NCBI GenBank assembly: GCA_001466705.2
Contig: LATX02000068.1
Location: forward strand, 434,001 to 498,000
From: Moniliophthora roreri
Taxonomy: Eukaryota > Basidiomycota > Agaricomycetes > Agaricales > Marasmiaceae
Direction: 5' to 3'
Length of the DNA stretch: 64,000 nt
This document shows, one piece after another, positions 22,397-34,160 of the stretch; within the stretch, counting starts at the first letter, position 1, and each line of letters starts with the position of its first letter. A model generated the notes under the pieces. The model saw nothing but the letters and a program-made list of their open reading frames with translations, ran no database searches and was not told where the DNA came from. The position numbers were made by a program, and so were the translations under genes.

Positions 22397-23966
22397 ATGC
22401 GACTACTCGTCCTCTCTCTGGCTCTATCTACAGCTTATTTTCCGTCTACGCTCAGCTTATCAGCCCCGCGCTTCCAAAAGGCTCAGCCCTTTGGGAACGC
22501 CAACGAAACAGCCCTGCAGGAGTTCATAATCAGTGCTGGTTCGATCAAAGCTACTTTCCTGCCCTACGGAGCTACCTTGAAGGTATATTAGTGCTCAAGC
22601 TCAACTAGTTACCATAAAACTCATAACAATAAATATAGAATCTTTGGGTGAACGACCGGTGGGGACAAAGTCGTGACGTCGCTCTTGGTTATGATGATCC
22701 GGTAAGTATTACAGTTTTCGCACCGCACCGAAGAAATGGCTAATTGCCATTTCAAGACTCTTTACATGAATCCTACAACGCATGCTCCTCGTTTTGGTTC
22801 ACAGATAGGGTGAGCCTAATTAGTGCGTCATTGAATTATTATTATTCGTCTAAATATTGCATACAGACGGACTGCCGATCGAATGAACTCTACCTTTGTG
22901 GTCGATGGCATAACCTATCACGCTTTGACCAATCTCCATCCTGCAGAAGATCCGAAGCTCAATCTGACATTCCATGGTGGCGAAGGTTTCGACTATAGAA
23001 ACTGGACTGTTGTGAAACATACCCAGGACACGCTTGTTCTCAACTACTTCTCACCTGACGGAGAAGCAGGTTATCCCGGTGACGTCGATTTCTGGGTAGT
23101 TCATTCCGTGAGGGCACCCGCGACTTGGCATATCCAAATGTTTGCAACGGCGTCCAAGTAAGATAGTTCCTAGCTGATCCCGTCTTTTTCTGACAAGTTC
23201 ATTCAATTCAATCTAATCAGGGATACTCCACTCCTCCCCACGAACCATCCTTATCTACAACTCAATGCCTTCAACACGTCGGAATCGGAATCGTTATCTC
23301 ATACTTTTTCTATGAAGAGTCATAGATATCAGACTACCGATGGGAATCTCTTGTGGAACGGTACTATCGCCCAAATACCTCCCGGTAGTTCTGCTGATTT
23401 TTACAACAAACCAAAACTCATCTCGGATGGGTTCTGGGATGCGAGATATTGCGGTGACAACTGTACCGGTGAGAAAGTTACACCTGCGTCACATGAAGTA
23501 CATACCTTGACCAATTGTCGGACGTAGGATACGATGCGTTGTTTGTGTACGATACGCCGCACAAGAAGGATGAAGTAGCCGCTTCACTTTGGTCAGAGGA
23601 TTCCGGTATACGGTGTGTAGAAGCTTGCGTTGTTTCACGATGAGTTTTACTAAATCTTCGCTTCCCAGTCTGGATATGAGCACGGATCAGCCATGCATTG
23701 CCTTTTATACCTGCGGGGAGCTTAAGAATAATACTGCTCCCAGAAAAGCGGTCCATGGTGGTGGTTATTATGACCAGTACAATTGCGTATGTTCCTGTAC
23801 TTCCCTCGTCTGAAGACTGCGTTGAAACCTCCTTGTGCAGGTTTTGTTTGAACACCAAGGGTATGGTGATGCCCTCCATCTCCGGCAGCTGGATCAAAAC
23901 CCTATCTATGGGCCAGGGCGAGACTTCTCTGGAGAAATAACTTATGCATTTAGCGTAATAAACTAG
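22397..23966 (+). CDS. Secreted aldose 1-epimerase (galactose mutarotase family)
   Basis: The start MRLLVLSLALSTAYFPSTLS at 22397 is a signal peptide. Then come EFIISAGSIKATFLPYGATL, LWVNDRWGQSRDVALGYDDP, a segment with FVVDGITYHALTNLHPAEDP and LTFHGGEGFDYRNWTVVKHT, then TDGNLLWNGTIAQIPPGSSA, YDALFVYDTPHKKDEVA, HGGGYYDQYN and VLFEHQGYGDALH. About seven introns. The Phe-His-Gly-Gly and His-Pro-Tyr (TNHPYLQLNAFN) motifs carry the two catalytic-type His residues of the family, and the late Glu of a VLFEHQ motif fits the catalytic base. The enzyme interconverts alpha and beta anomers of aldoses. With the N-terminal leader and several Asn-x-Ser/Thr sites it is probably extracellular, helping sugar uptake. 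The last exon ends GEITYAFSVIN at 23966. Confidence 0.85.
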
Positions 23967-25131
23967 AGTCCATCAGAACATTAGGTACGACAAGTAGAGA
24001 ATATTGAACTTTAGTATCGTATTAATGACTGGCTTTGAATATTCACTTGATATTCCTCGGTGTGATGAAGCTGCAAGCATAACATTCTTTTTGAAACGAC
24101 AGTACAGAGGCATCGTCGTCGAGACAACCACCCATGCGTGCATTAAATTGATGAGGTGGGGCAGGTCACGGCACGGTAGTACTCAGGGCTAGACGAAACT
24201 GAAATAGGTCCAAGATTATTGCAGCAAAGCAACGATGTTACATTCTGCTTGCGTGAGACACGAGCGCTTGAGTTTGAGCAAAGTCCGCGGAGCAGTAACT
24301 TTCGCACAACCTCGTGAGCCTGCTACCTGCAAGAACGAAATCGACAACAACGACCAACCAAACTACTCTGCCTTCACTGGTTTCCGCATCTCCGACGCAA
24401 GCCTACGACGAAAGGCGATCTGAGAGCTCTGAGTCGCTCACTTTTTCCACCGTTAAAGTCCATTATGGTGCGCTGAAAACCGGTAAATTGAGTTGGAATT
24501 TTCTTATTCCGCGATCAGTGCTCATGTTATCGCAACGCTGCAGAAATGATCTTGTCAAGCAGTTCATACTCAACAAGCAGTCCTCGGGCGGTAGCTATGT
24601 GCGACAACTGAGCAACTTGCTCGTAAAGCGTCGGGTACACGCTCCTGAGGTGGATCTTACCATATAACTCCTACTTTCACGGACGCCCAGTTAGGTCATC
24701 TCCGAAATCTGGATACTCCTAGATCATATGGAGCTTCTTTTCCGAGCCTTTTGGGAGATCGACCTGTCGAGCCCTTGTCAATCAGTGCGCCCTTGTCAGT
24801 AACTACACCGAGTTCAAAATTCAGCTGTGCATGATAAATCTCTATTCAGTCCCGGCAGAATACCCTGTCTTGGAAGCATCCACTCCTCTATCTACTCTTA
24901 CCTCCTACCTGGAAACCGCGCATCTAAAGAAGCAAAAATAGCTATGCCTCTCTGAAAATCCCTGACTGATGCCAGGTGTCAAGATCTCCTTATGGATGCC
25001 GCCCTTGAGGTCCTTATAATAATGATAACCACTGCTATAAACATTATCACGATTCTCCACTCCTGCGACATTGGGTCTTCCCTACTCAGCAGGCTACATT
25101 GTAAGGCAAGCCAATCCCCAGGAGTCTCACG
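23967..25131. other. Gene-poor spacer
   Basis: About 1.2 kb between two plus-strand genes. The best frame (24314-24667) is low-complexity Ser/Thr at its start and shows no domain. A short direct repeat of gcccttgtca occurs near 24772-24800. It is probably the promoter and leader of the downstream transcription factor. Confidence 0.4.
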
Positions 25132-27721
25132 ATGTCTTCCCCAAACACCCCTCCCACACGCCGACCAGCAACAAAGCAATGTGAGGTCTGCCATGCCACC
25201 TTCACTCGAAAGACCCACCTTAATCGTCATATGCGTTCACGTAGGTCCAAAAGTTTCTTCAGAAGAATTACCCTCACCATTTCTTTCAGATACGAACGAT
25301 CGCTCTCATCAATGCAAAGTATGTTCAAGCGTATATTGTAGGGTCCGAATCCTGACCCCGTGCAAAGTTGTGCTCGTCTCAGTTCACTCGAAGTGACCTC
25401 CTTACTCGACACAAAAAGATTTGCGGGGGATTGTACGTGCACACCTTAACTCCAGCTTTGCTTGATTGACTGACCTTTTCCCTTAGCCGTTCACGCCGAA
25501 AGTCATGCCAGGGTTGCGCGAAGGCTAAGTCGCGATGTGACTTGAAAACCCCTTCATGTTCCAAGTGCCTTTCAAGAGGTATAACATGTGAATACGTGAC
25601 TGGGCCTTCTGCGCCTCGGAATATGAATGGTGGTTCTGAGAAATCCGCTTCATCCAACGATAAAAAGATCCCCGTGGATTTCGACTCGGAGATTGCCAAG
25701 CAGATCTTCTTTCCCGCGTTGTCACCAGCATCCGACCAGTCAAGTCCTCTAGGAACTGATTATGACTCGGCGTCTATTCAAACGTCATGTTCCACCCCCG
25801 CGGAGACTTGGAGCGCTTCCTCTCTAATGCCCTCGACTCAGCAGGATTTCGCTCCCGTCATTAACTCATCATTGATGAACATCATGGACGGTAGTCTCGA
25901 AGCACAGAATATGTTCACGCTGCAATTTCCTAATATGTCTTTGGATTCTGACTCCACATACTCCTCCCGTTCGCCGTCGTCGGATTGGTCCAGTTTCTAC
26001 ACCGACATGTGTGCCCCAAGTCAAAAAACTGGCTGGATCGGCAACGATGTGGCAGAAATTACCCACGAGACGCAAGACATGCATAACTCAAGCTACTTCG
26101 ATACCGCGTGGCTTCCGTCGTTGGACCTCTTCCAAACTACTTTTTCGCAAGAGTCATCTGCGCCCAGTTCGCAGTCTTCCCCTCCTCCCGTTGGAGGCGT
26201 AATGCCATTTTTTCCGGTGTTCAACACATCGATATCGCCTTCTGATATGCAGAACATGCCGACTAACTCCGAATTCACAGCTTTGGACCGCTTCGGTAAG
26301 CCCTTTCTCAAGTTCGCAGATATCCATCGTACTGAGCAGTATGCTCAATAGGTCAACTATTCTTTTCTACCTTTCTGAATCAGCTACCTCTGGTTCATAT
26401 ACCGACCTGGCGTTCGGATGACAAGCCCGAGATTCTGACGAAAGCAATGCAATTATGTGGTGCCTTATATGTCAAGTCTCCGGAATCGGAAAAGTTTGTT
26501 GCTGAGGTCCTCAAAGGAGGACGTGAAGAGATCATCATGAACTTCGTGGGTATAATGAACACTCGAGGTGCAGCACATTCTGAAATTATAGACAGGTTCG
26601 ACAAGTCGACCCAATACATCAATCATACCTGATCCTTGCCATCGTTTTGATGCAGACGGTCGGTCTGTTTCACCAACAGGCCGAACAACGGCACTCCTCC
26701 GCCATGTACCATGCCATGGTTTCAACAGTAAGTTATATTCACCAGAAAAAGTATCTCTCCTCATAGTTATCCTTCAGATGATAAGCCGCAGTCCTGCCTT
26801 CCTCAACTTCGCCCGGTGGACGCCGCCTTCAGATTTTTCCCAATTCGCATCTCTTGATCAAGTGTGGCACGATTGGGTGCGCTATGAAAGCGCCAAGAGG
26901 TATGGTATGATCATTCCTCGATCATTCCCGTTGCTGATAGTCGGTGGGTTAGGTTACGCTGTCTACTTTACCTGCACGATTGTTGTCAATCTATCTATTT
27001 CGCTACACCTCCGACTGGCAGTCTATCCTTCGATCTGTTCCTCCCATGCGAGACTGCCTTGTGGAATGCGCGTACATCGCAAGAGTGGTACGAGTGCCTA
27101 CAGAAGCCTTCCCGTTACGGCACTCTATCGGAGCGTCTCAAGGGCCTCAGCCTCCAATCTGCATGGGCCAACTTGGTCGAGCAGCGTCCGCCGTTGGTTA
27201 CAACATACACCTCTGCCTTCGGACACTTCATCCTCGTCCATTCCGCTCTAGCCAAAATCTACACCCATATGCACGTTATATGGGACAACGGTGGAAGCCA
27301 TACAATAGATGGTGTCGAAAGTGCTGTTCCTCGGACCATCTACACCATGCAGAACGCTCTTCACAACTGGTTGCTCAACTGGCAGTACGAGATGCTCCAA
27401 TGCTATGGCGCCGAGACGCCATCAGCGGAACTTCCGTTTTCAGAGGATGCACTGCCGTTTTACTGGCTTGGTCAGATATCCCTCCTAATGCTCTGCGAGG
27501 GAAAAGGCAGAAACGGTCCCCACACGATCCCCGATGTTCGCTTCCGTGTTGTCAAAAACTGGTTAACTCGCATCCGCGAGTGTTTGCGATCTAATCAGAC
27601 GGCACACGCTCAATTCACCAATGAGCTCATGGAGTTGCGTTCACAATATACCCTGGTCGATACGGCGGCTCCCATAGATCATCCAAACGGACTACTGGAG
27701 TTTTTCTCCATACAAGCATAG
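25132..27721 (+). CDS. Transcription factor with two C2H2 fingers, a Zn2Cys6 cluster and a fungal_trans-type domain
   Basis: The start is at 25132. Exon 1 gives C2H2 finger 1 (CEVCHATFTRKTHLNRHMRS). After two introns, finger 2 reads HQCKLCSSQFTRSDLLTRHK. After a third intron a binuclear cluster follows: SCQGCAKAKSRCDLKTPSC, then SKCLSRGITCEY. A long Ser/Pro-rich region comes next, then the regulatory domain: FFSTFLNQLPLVHIPTWRSD, LMQTVGLFHQQAEQRHSSAM, NFARWTPPSDFSQFASLDQV, LHDCCQSIYFATPPTGSLSF and LPCETALWNARTSQEW. It ends with GLLEFFSIQA at 27721. The Cys2His2 plus Zn2Cys6 plus middle-homology architecture is known in fungi and implies DNA binding through both modules. Targets are unknown. 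About eight introns; the join near 26280-26335 is the least certain. Convergent with the Gyp1-like gene. Confidence 0.85.
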
Positions 27722-27997
27722 GCATCTAGGGGTCGGGTAATGCTGGGCATTGTGTAGGGTAAAGGAATCTTAATTGTATCATACATCCAGATAGACTGTA
27801 TAGGTAGCATTGGGAGATGTATTTTACGCATGACTTTTATTTCTATTTCTTAACACGCCTTCTATTCGGACAGCTTCATAGTAAGATCATCGAACAAGCA
27901 GGTTGTAACTTCAAGGTACAGATACATTGGCATTCGCATTACCATGCTTTTACATGTACAATTGATCCATTCCTATTGCTATGAATTATACACGTCG

Positions 27998-29936
27998 TTA
28001 TTTTCCGTTAAAATGACTTTGGGCATTGTGCCATATCGAGTTGAGTACGAACGCTTCACTCAGTAACATCTCAATCTCATGATCCCCCCAACCTTGCGTA
28101 GGAAGTGATTGCAGGAACATTATGATCCCTTGAAAGTCCATCTTACGCAACTTTTCGCTCCATTTTACGAGGAAGGCAGAACAAACATAGAGGTGGAACT
28201 GCGAGAAGGCATCGGGGCCTTCAGCCTGTCAAAAAACGTTAAGGCTGTGAAGCTACGGCGGATGAGATGAAAGAAACCCACAAGATAAGTATCCCACATC
28301 CGTATTGTATTCTGAACGCTAATCTCGCGCATTAGCAAACAATTCATCCACCGAAAGGCAAACTGCATGAATTCGACATTCTGGACCTCCAGGTGAGCAT
28401 AGAGTGGGGCTAGCATAAACTTAGTACAAGTGGGTAGGACACGGGAGGAGAACGCTCACCGTCGATCCGTGCAACTAACTCCGCCATTCTCCGGACACTT
28501 CGTTGTATCCCAGGTTGGGCGAAAATGTAGTTGTCCTGGATCCCATCCAGTAATCGAGACAAGCACCAAAATGAATCTGCTTCAATTGCGCTGAGGACGT
28601 TGGTTGGTAGTAGAGCAGGATCGAAATCTTCAGGATCAGAATCTGGATGGACTGCTCAGACGGTCGACTTAAATTTAGCGTAGAAGTATACACACCGATG
28701 TAAGCTGATAGAAATACCTGAAAAAACGGCGTAACAAGATCGTTGATTCCCTGTACGTATCCGCTGGCAGGGTGGCGAATAGCCCAAACGTACAAGATAC
28801 GTTCAAGGCTCTGGTGGAGTCATTGAGTTGCATGTATTTTTGTGCGTTTGGAAGGGTACTCACTCGCTGCGTTGCCCCATACATCCATAACCTCACACCA
28901 GGGCGAGTCCGCGGTACATCAATTTCAATTTGGTGCCATATTTGTTGATCTAACCGTTCACGATCCCGCGCAAAAGCTACTTCGACAAGTGATTGATACT
29001 CCTTGCGTTTTCGGGCGAGCGTTGTTATGCGAGACGGACTCGGAAGGGGGAGGTATCCCTAGAAGCGGGCTTAGAATAAGCGAAGAATATAGTGTCAAGT
29101 TGCGCACTAGAAGAAGTTGCCAGGCCATAGGACGAAGGTCGGATGGAATGCCTGCCCATGCAAGTTTCCGAAGTTCGGCTGTGCCGATACGTTATTGTGC
29201 ACTCCACAAAAGTATCAAGAGATATGAGACGCACCGATACTCACATCCTCACTTGACAAACAGTCGACGAATTTGAGTCTACGATTTGTTCGTATTGAAC
29301 GTTCACGCATAAGTTTTTCTGACTTTTCGCGATTCGCGGGGGACCCAGCCCTGGAAACTGAACCAATTTGATTTTCTGAACGTTGTAGTCGACTGCGGAT
29401 GCCATACAAGGGATCTGGGGAACAGTAAGACCTAGCAGGACAAGAACAGAGCAGGGAGAAACAAAAGTACCGTTTACAATTTCATCAAGATTCTCTCTCA
29501 GTATTCCCTGACTGGACTTTGGTTTTGCTGAGGTGATTGGTGTAGAAGAAGATAGAGATTCTTGAGTTGTACCACTGGGTTCGGTGTCGAGTTCTCCAAG
29601 AATCATGTCGCCATCGACATCAATGTCGGATTCAGGAGGGTTTGCAGGTGGATCTGGAGACGTTTCCTTCTGGGATAGTGACCGTGAGTCTTTCGAGGAC
29701 TTTCGAACTATTGTCCAGCCATGCTTCGGGGGATTTGCAAGCTGGGGTCGAGGAGGATAAGAGCTTGGATTTGGAGCGTGAAGGTGGGTATATGAGAATG
29801 AGAGATTGCTGTCCGTGCGTGGAGAGCTTTCGTTATCGGAAGTGCTGTCCCAGGCGTCATCCTCTGCCCAGTCGTGAGTATCTAATGTCGAGGAACGGAT
29901 TGCGACATGTGGACGAGTAGGCGGGGGTCTGATCAT
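27998..29936 (-). CDS. GYP1: TBC-domain Rab GTPase-activating protein, Gyp1/TBC1D22 type
   Basis: I chose MIRPPPTRPHVAIRSSTLDT at 29936 as the start; the frame is open to 30038 and the upstream part looks like leader. The N-terminal third is disordered and acidic. The TBC domain begins with AELRKLAWAGIPSDLRPMAW and QLLLGYLPLP, then WHQIEIDVPRTRPGVRLWM (the Ile-x-x-Asp-x-x-Arg arginine finger). Then come WAIRHPASGYVQGINDLVTP (Tyr-x-Gln glutamine finger), ADSFWCLSRLLDGIQDNYIF, VEFMQFAFRWMNCLLMREIS and a helical end (FQGIIMFLQSLPTQGWGD; MLLSEAFVLNSIWHNAQSHF). Both catalytic fingers are present, so it should stimulate GTP hydrolysis by a Rab such as Ypt1 at the Golgi, as known for Gyp1. About six introns. 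Confidence 0.9.
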
Positions 29937-30347
29937 CGGAAAAGTAGGAGGAGCACGACTGTGGGAATGAGGGGGCGCTTCTCGCTGTCGCTTAGAACGG
30001 TGAGAGCAGTGGAGGATACTTATCCTCGACTTATCCAAGGATATCTGTCGAGTACTGTCTATTGAAAATACGAGTACGAATTACATGTACAAGAGAAACC
30101 GTGATGGTCGATTACAAGACCGAAACCGGAGGCCTGGTCGAGTCCCACACTCGAGCGGTGTAAGATGCGCCCAGTGCGCAAGTGCATTTCTCCATGTGTT
30201 ATCATTGTCTCTGGCCAAGTCGGCCCAACGACCCCTGCGAGCCAGGAGGAGGGAGATGACTGGGCCTTGCTTGAAGCTCTCACGCGTTCCACAGAAAGGA
30301 AGAAATCGGGTTTGTGATGTGTGTGACACAGGTCTTTTCTCCACCCC
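29937..30347. other. Divergent intergenic region
   Basis: 411 bp between the Gyp1-type gene and the RraA-like gene. The minus-strand frame starting at 30038 continues into the Gyp1 coding frame and may be its 5'UTR. No other gene is supported. Confidence 0.45.
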
Positions 30348-31075
30348 ATGGCGAGCATCAGTGCTTTCTCGACTTGTACTCTCTCAGATGCTCTTCTCAA
30401 GCTCGGCGTAGCTTCCGCAGGCCATTTTCCAGATATAGTTCGTTTTTCCGGAATCAAGATATGCGGACCAGCTTACACAGTTAAAATGGTTTACGCCACG
30501 GACAAAGAGGCCCCTAAGCTCGAGCAGCATTTTGTCGATACGATCCCTGCAATGTCTGTCATCGTAATAGATGCCCCTACACGTGCAGATTTCTTTTGCG
30601 TTCGTTATGTTCATCTAGGCTGACATTGGGGGATCTCGCAGATGCCAAGAACGCCGTTTGGGGTGGTTTAATGACCGCAGGCGCATTAGCTCGGGATGCG
30701 CTAGGTGTAGTCATTTCGGGACGTTGTAGAGATCTTGCAGAGCACAGAGCAGCAAACTTTCCCGTGTTCGCTCGTGGCCATTCTACTGTCGGCCAGTCCC
30801 CATTCACACGTCCCTCCGCCGTCAATGTGCCTTTGGAGATCAATCCACACACTTCCTCAGAGGTCATTTCGTCTCCGTTTCCTTCGGTTTCTGTCAAACC
30901 AGGCGATTGGATCGTTGGAGATGAAGATGGCGTTGTCTGTGTTCCAAAGGAGTTAGAATCGCAGGTCGTTGAGCTTGCGGCCAAATTGGTGGAGATAGAT
31001 GACAAATGCCTTGAAGATATTAGAGCAGGCAAAGGTGTCCAAGCTTCGTTCAGATTACACAGAGGAAAGTCATGA
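30348..31075 (+). CDS. RraA-like aldolase family protein (HMG/CHA aldolase or oxaloacetate decarboxylase type)
   Basis: Two exons. The first, from the ATG at 30348, gives MASISAFSTCTLSDALLKLG and IKICGPAYTVKMVYATDKE, ending ...VIVIDAPT. An intron from about 30583 to 30641 then joins to HAKNAVWGGLMTAGALARDA and LGVVISGRCRDLAEHRA. This Gly-Gly-Leu/Met ... Gly-x-Val-x-x-x-Gly-x-x-Arg-Asp block binds the divalent metal and pyruvyl group in the family. FPVFARGHSTVGQSPFTRPS and GDWIVGDEDGVVCVPKELE follow. The protein is about 220 residues, near the usual 160-240. Members cleave 4-hydroxy-4-methyl-2-oxoglutarate-type acids or decarboxylate oxaloacetate; the substrate is not clear from sequence. It is convergent with the polymerase kappa gene, with 83 bp between stops. 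Confidence 0.85.
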
Positions 31076-31158
31076 TTTCCAAGTAAAGATAACCCCTTAG
31101 AAATACAACATTTGAAGGAAATGAACGTACACAAAAGGTAGAACAAAAATGTAAATCG

Positions 31159-33946
31159 TTATCGTCCTTTACTCCTTGGCTTTCCTTTTCCCGGGTCCTT
31201 CATAAACCAATTCAAACCTTCCTTATTCTGGCTTTTAGATTTGGGCAGCTTCCCTGCACTACCTGCACCACCCGCCCCTTCAGTCTGTGCCTCTCGTATA
31301 GCCCCGCGACTAAGACAGAAATCAATATGCGCATTCAAACCCTGATTGTCCACTTGCAACGTTTTGTTGCAAATGGGACAAACTTGATTCATTTCCCCTC
31401 TGGCCCCTTCCGAAGCTTCCGAAGCTGCTATTTCACTTGAATAAGCTTTCTGGTCCAGCGAAACTCTGTTTGATGAACGCTGCGCGGAGACAGAGCTTGT
31501 GCTCTTTGGCTTCAAGCTAACCTTCGTTCCTCCGAGTGCATCTAGCATGTGAGAAGGGCTTTGAACAGGTGCAGACATTGGGGGCCGTGATCGAAGAATG
31601 TCATTCCCAGAAATGCGATCCATGTTGTCGCTCTCATTCTCGTCAAGGAAAAATGGTTGCGGTTCTTCTTCATCATTTTCATTCAAAGCCAGTTTTTTCC
31701 GTTTCTTTTCGGGTGAGCGGGTACTGCCGTCCGCGATATTGAAAAACTAAAAGAGGTTCTAGACTCCGAAAGCGTGTAATTAAGAAGCGGAGAACACACA
31801 CCCTCTTGATGCCGACCTCGGGATCGACTGCTGCCCTTAGGTCCTTAAGTTTTGTGACCCTCAAGCCAATGAGGCGCAATGTCAAAGGCAGTTCAGGGAG
31901 GAGGAGCTCTTTCCCCGTCTGTGAAAAGTAAACAAACACCGGCCTTAATGGAACCTCTACACGTACCGTAAACAATTCTTCCTTCTTTGTAATCCACCGA
32001 TCGAAGGATTTGGCCCGAGTGAACACTAAAATAATGAAGTTCACACATTTTGCATCGTGCGTGAACCACGGTTCCTACGCACCCTGATACGTGTCGAGTT
32101 TGTATTTGAGAGTCACGGTACGACCTGTCCAACCACCCTGCGTCATGTCATTCTCGAGTTCTACTGCGACCTCTTCAAGTTTGTCCAGAATGAGCTCCCT
32201 GTCTTGAATAGGGTTGAAAGTTCTGAATGACATGTCAGGCCCCAAAGGTCATGAAAAGAGAACGGTGCACATACCTTTCAGCACCGATGCTTTTCCGTTC
32301 TTCGCGGGAATGAGGTTTTACAACGTTGGAAGCAATGCCCAGATAAGTCTGTAGCAAATACCGAAGGCCAAAGTGTTTGTCGAGAAGAGATATAACGCCT
32401 CTGTTGATAAATATATCCCCACAGGTCTAACCGAGGTCAGTAATGCCTGTAACCAAGCCTGTAACCAAATAAATTAAATAAATTGTACATACCAGGACCC
32501 CAATGGACTCAAGTAAGCGCTCGCTCACTCTCCCAATGCCAGGTATTTTTCTAATGGAAAGATCCCTCATGAACTCTACGATCGCTTGACTCTCGATCGT
32601 CAGACAAAATTGACCATTTGGTTTATTCTGAGAAAACGTGAATAATCGCCGATGGAGACAGGAAGAGAGATTACCCTATCTGAGCATATCTAGCTCCCTC
32701 CTCTGAATGGGTGTACATAGCAATCACCGGATAAGCACTCACTTTCGCAAGCATCTAACATGTGGTGAGTTGAGGGACTGCAGCAAGGGTTGGCTTTTCA
32801 CTCACCCTATTCGGGGCTATACCAGCCGATACTGTAAGCTTCGTGTCCTCAAAGACAACTCTTCGCATTTCCTGGACGCAATCCTCTGGGGTGATGTTGT
32901 GCTCGGCACAATATTCCGTAATACTGAATCACAACTATGAGCTTGGGTATGAAACGGGGAGTGGGATACACGTTACTTGAGATAACCTTCATCGCAGCCA
33001 GCAGGACACATGTTCGGGTCATATCGCGCAAAAATAGCCATGACTTTGTCAGACATTTCTGAATAACGGGAAAAGTTTATGGGGAGGAGTATGATGTCTG
33101 GACATAATTTCTTTGCGATAAAGCCTGGAGACAACATCCGGTCAGGGGAATCGCAAACGGGTGCGTCAAAGAAATCACCTGCCATGCCCGAGCGCACACC
33201 AAATTTACGAGCTTCATAGGATGCTGTTGTCAGGACCCCTCGACCGACCTACAATATAAAACATATAAAGGCTGAAAGGGACCTGGCATAGGAAGACGTG
33301 CTCACGCCGAAAGGTTTGCCCTTGAGTTCTGGGTTATGAAGTAGTTCTACGTTCTGTGCGGGCAAATAAGGAATTGAGCGTTAGTGACATATTAGCATGG
33401 GACGAGACGTACGGCATAAAACGCGTCCATGTCAACATGTACAATGACTTGGGTGAGATCACGTTGTGATTCCAATTCTGATATCTTCAAATAGCTTGTC
33501 AGAGCGTTTCGGGAGTAGGCTGTAACATCTCTCACCATGCGGTCAACATGGGCCTCTACTTTCTCTGTTGCATCAATCAATATATATAGAGAAGAATGAA
33601 GTGCTAATTCGTGACTCACGAAGATCCACATCCTTCAAGACTTCATCTCGCTCTTTCAATATCTTCGATATTTTCTCCGTTAAATCCTTGTCTTTCCGCT
33701 TCTCGTTCTGTAATGGGTCAACTCTCCGGGTCGTTTGTAGCAGGTTAGGCATACCTCGTAGAACTTGGATCCTTTCGACGTCTCCGCTATAATACGATTG
33801 ATCCCGGTCTGGTCCTTAGTGAGGCCAGCTTTTCCTGAGGATGGACCTGCGAGACGTTTAAGGAGACTCGCGGAATCTTGTGAAGGTTGTGGGGCAGAGT
33901 GAGTGGAACTAGGGTGGTCATGTTCGTGGTCGGTGTCTAAGGGCAT
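31159..33946 (-). CDS. POLK: DNA polymerase kappa (Y family, DinB-like)
   Basis: The start MPLDTDHEHDHPSSTHSAPQ is at 33946 (an in-frame ATG also at 33985). Then SLLKRLAGPSSGKAGLTKDQ and SKGSKFYE, then the catalytic core: VIVHVDMDAFYA (first metal-binding Asp pair), NPELKGKPFGVG, GVLTTASYEARKFGVRSGMA, GCDEGYLNITEYC (Asp-Glu of the active site), EDTKLTVSAGIAPN and IRKIPGIGRVSERLLESIGV (helix-hairpin-helix). The little-finger region includes SIGAERTFNPIQDRELILD, then LTLRLIGLRVTKLKDL. The C-terminal tail carries one UBZ-type zinc finger (CPICNKTLQVDNQGLNAHID, FC). Polymerase kappa carries out translesion synthesis past bulky guanine adducts, recruited through ubiquitinated PCNA. The long N-clasp before the core and the UBZ make kappa more likely than eta or iota. 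About ten introns. Confidence 0.92.
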
Positions 33947-34160
33947 CACCGTTGTGCCTGTGTTTCCGACTCCGAGCGCGTACACTCTTTGACTCGAGTC
34001 TTCTCACGATAACAATAGTCCGGGGTCCGAGGTGAAGATAGATATTGGATACTAAAACAAGATGATGTCCATAACATATATCCATAACACACATAAAATA
34101 ATAGTAGTAACTAGCACGAGGATATTATCGTATCACTCCAACCACATAAATCCGTGAGGA

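Noticed and set aside
20538..23966. LigB-type dioxygenase and aldose epimerase as a functional pair
   Set aside because: Divergent neighbours only; one appears cytosolic and the other secreted, with unrelated substrates.
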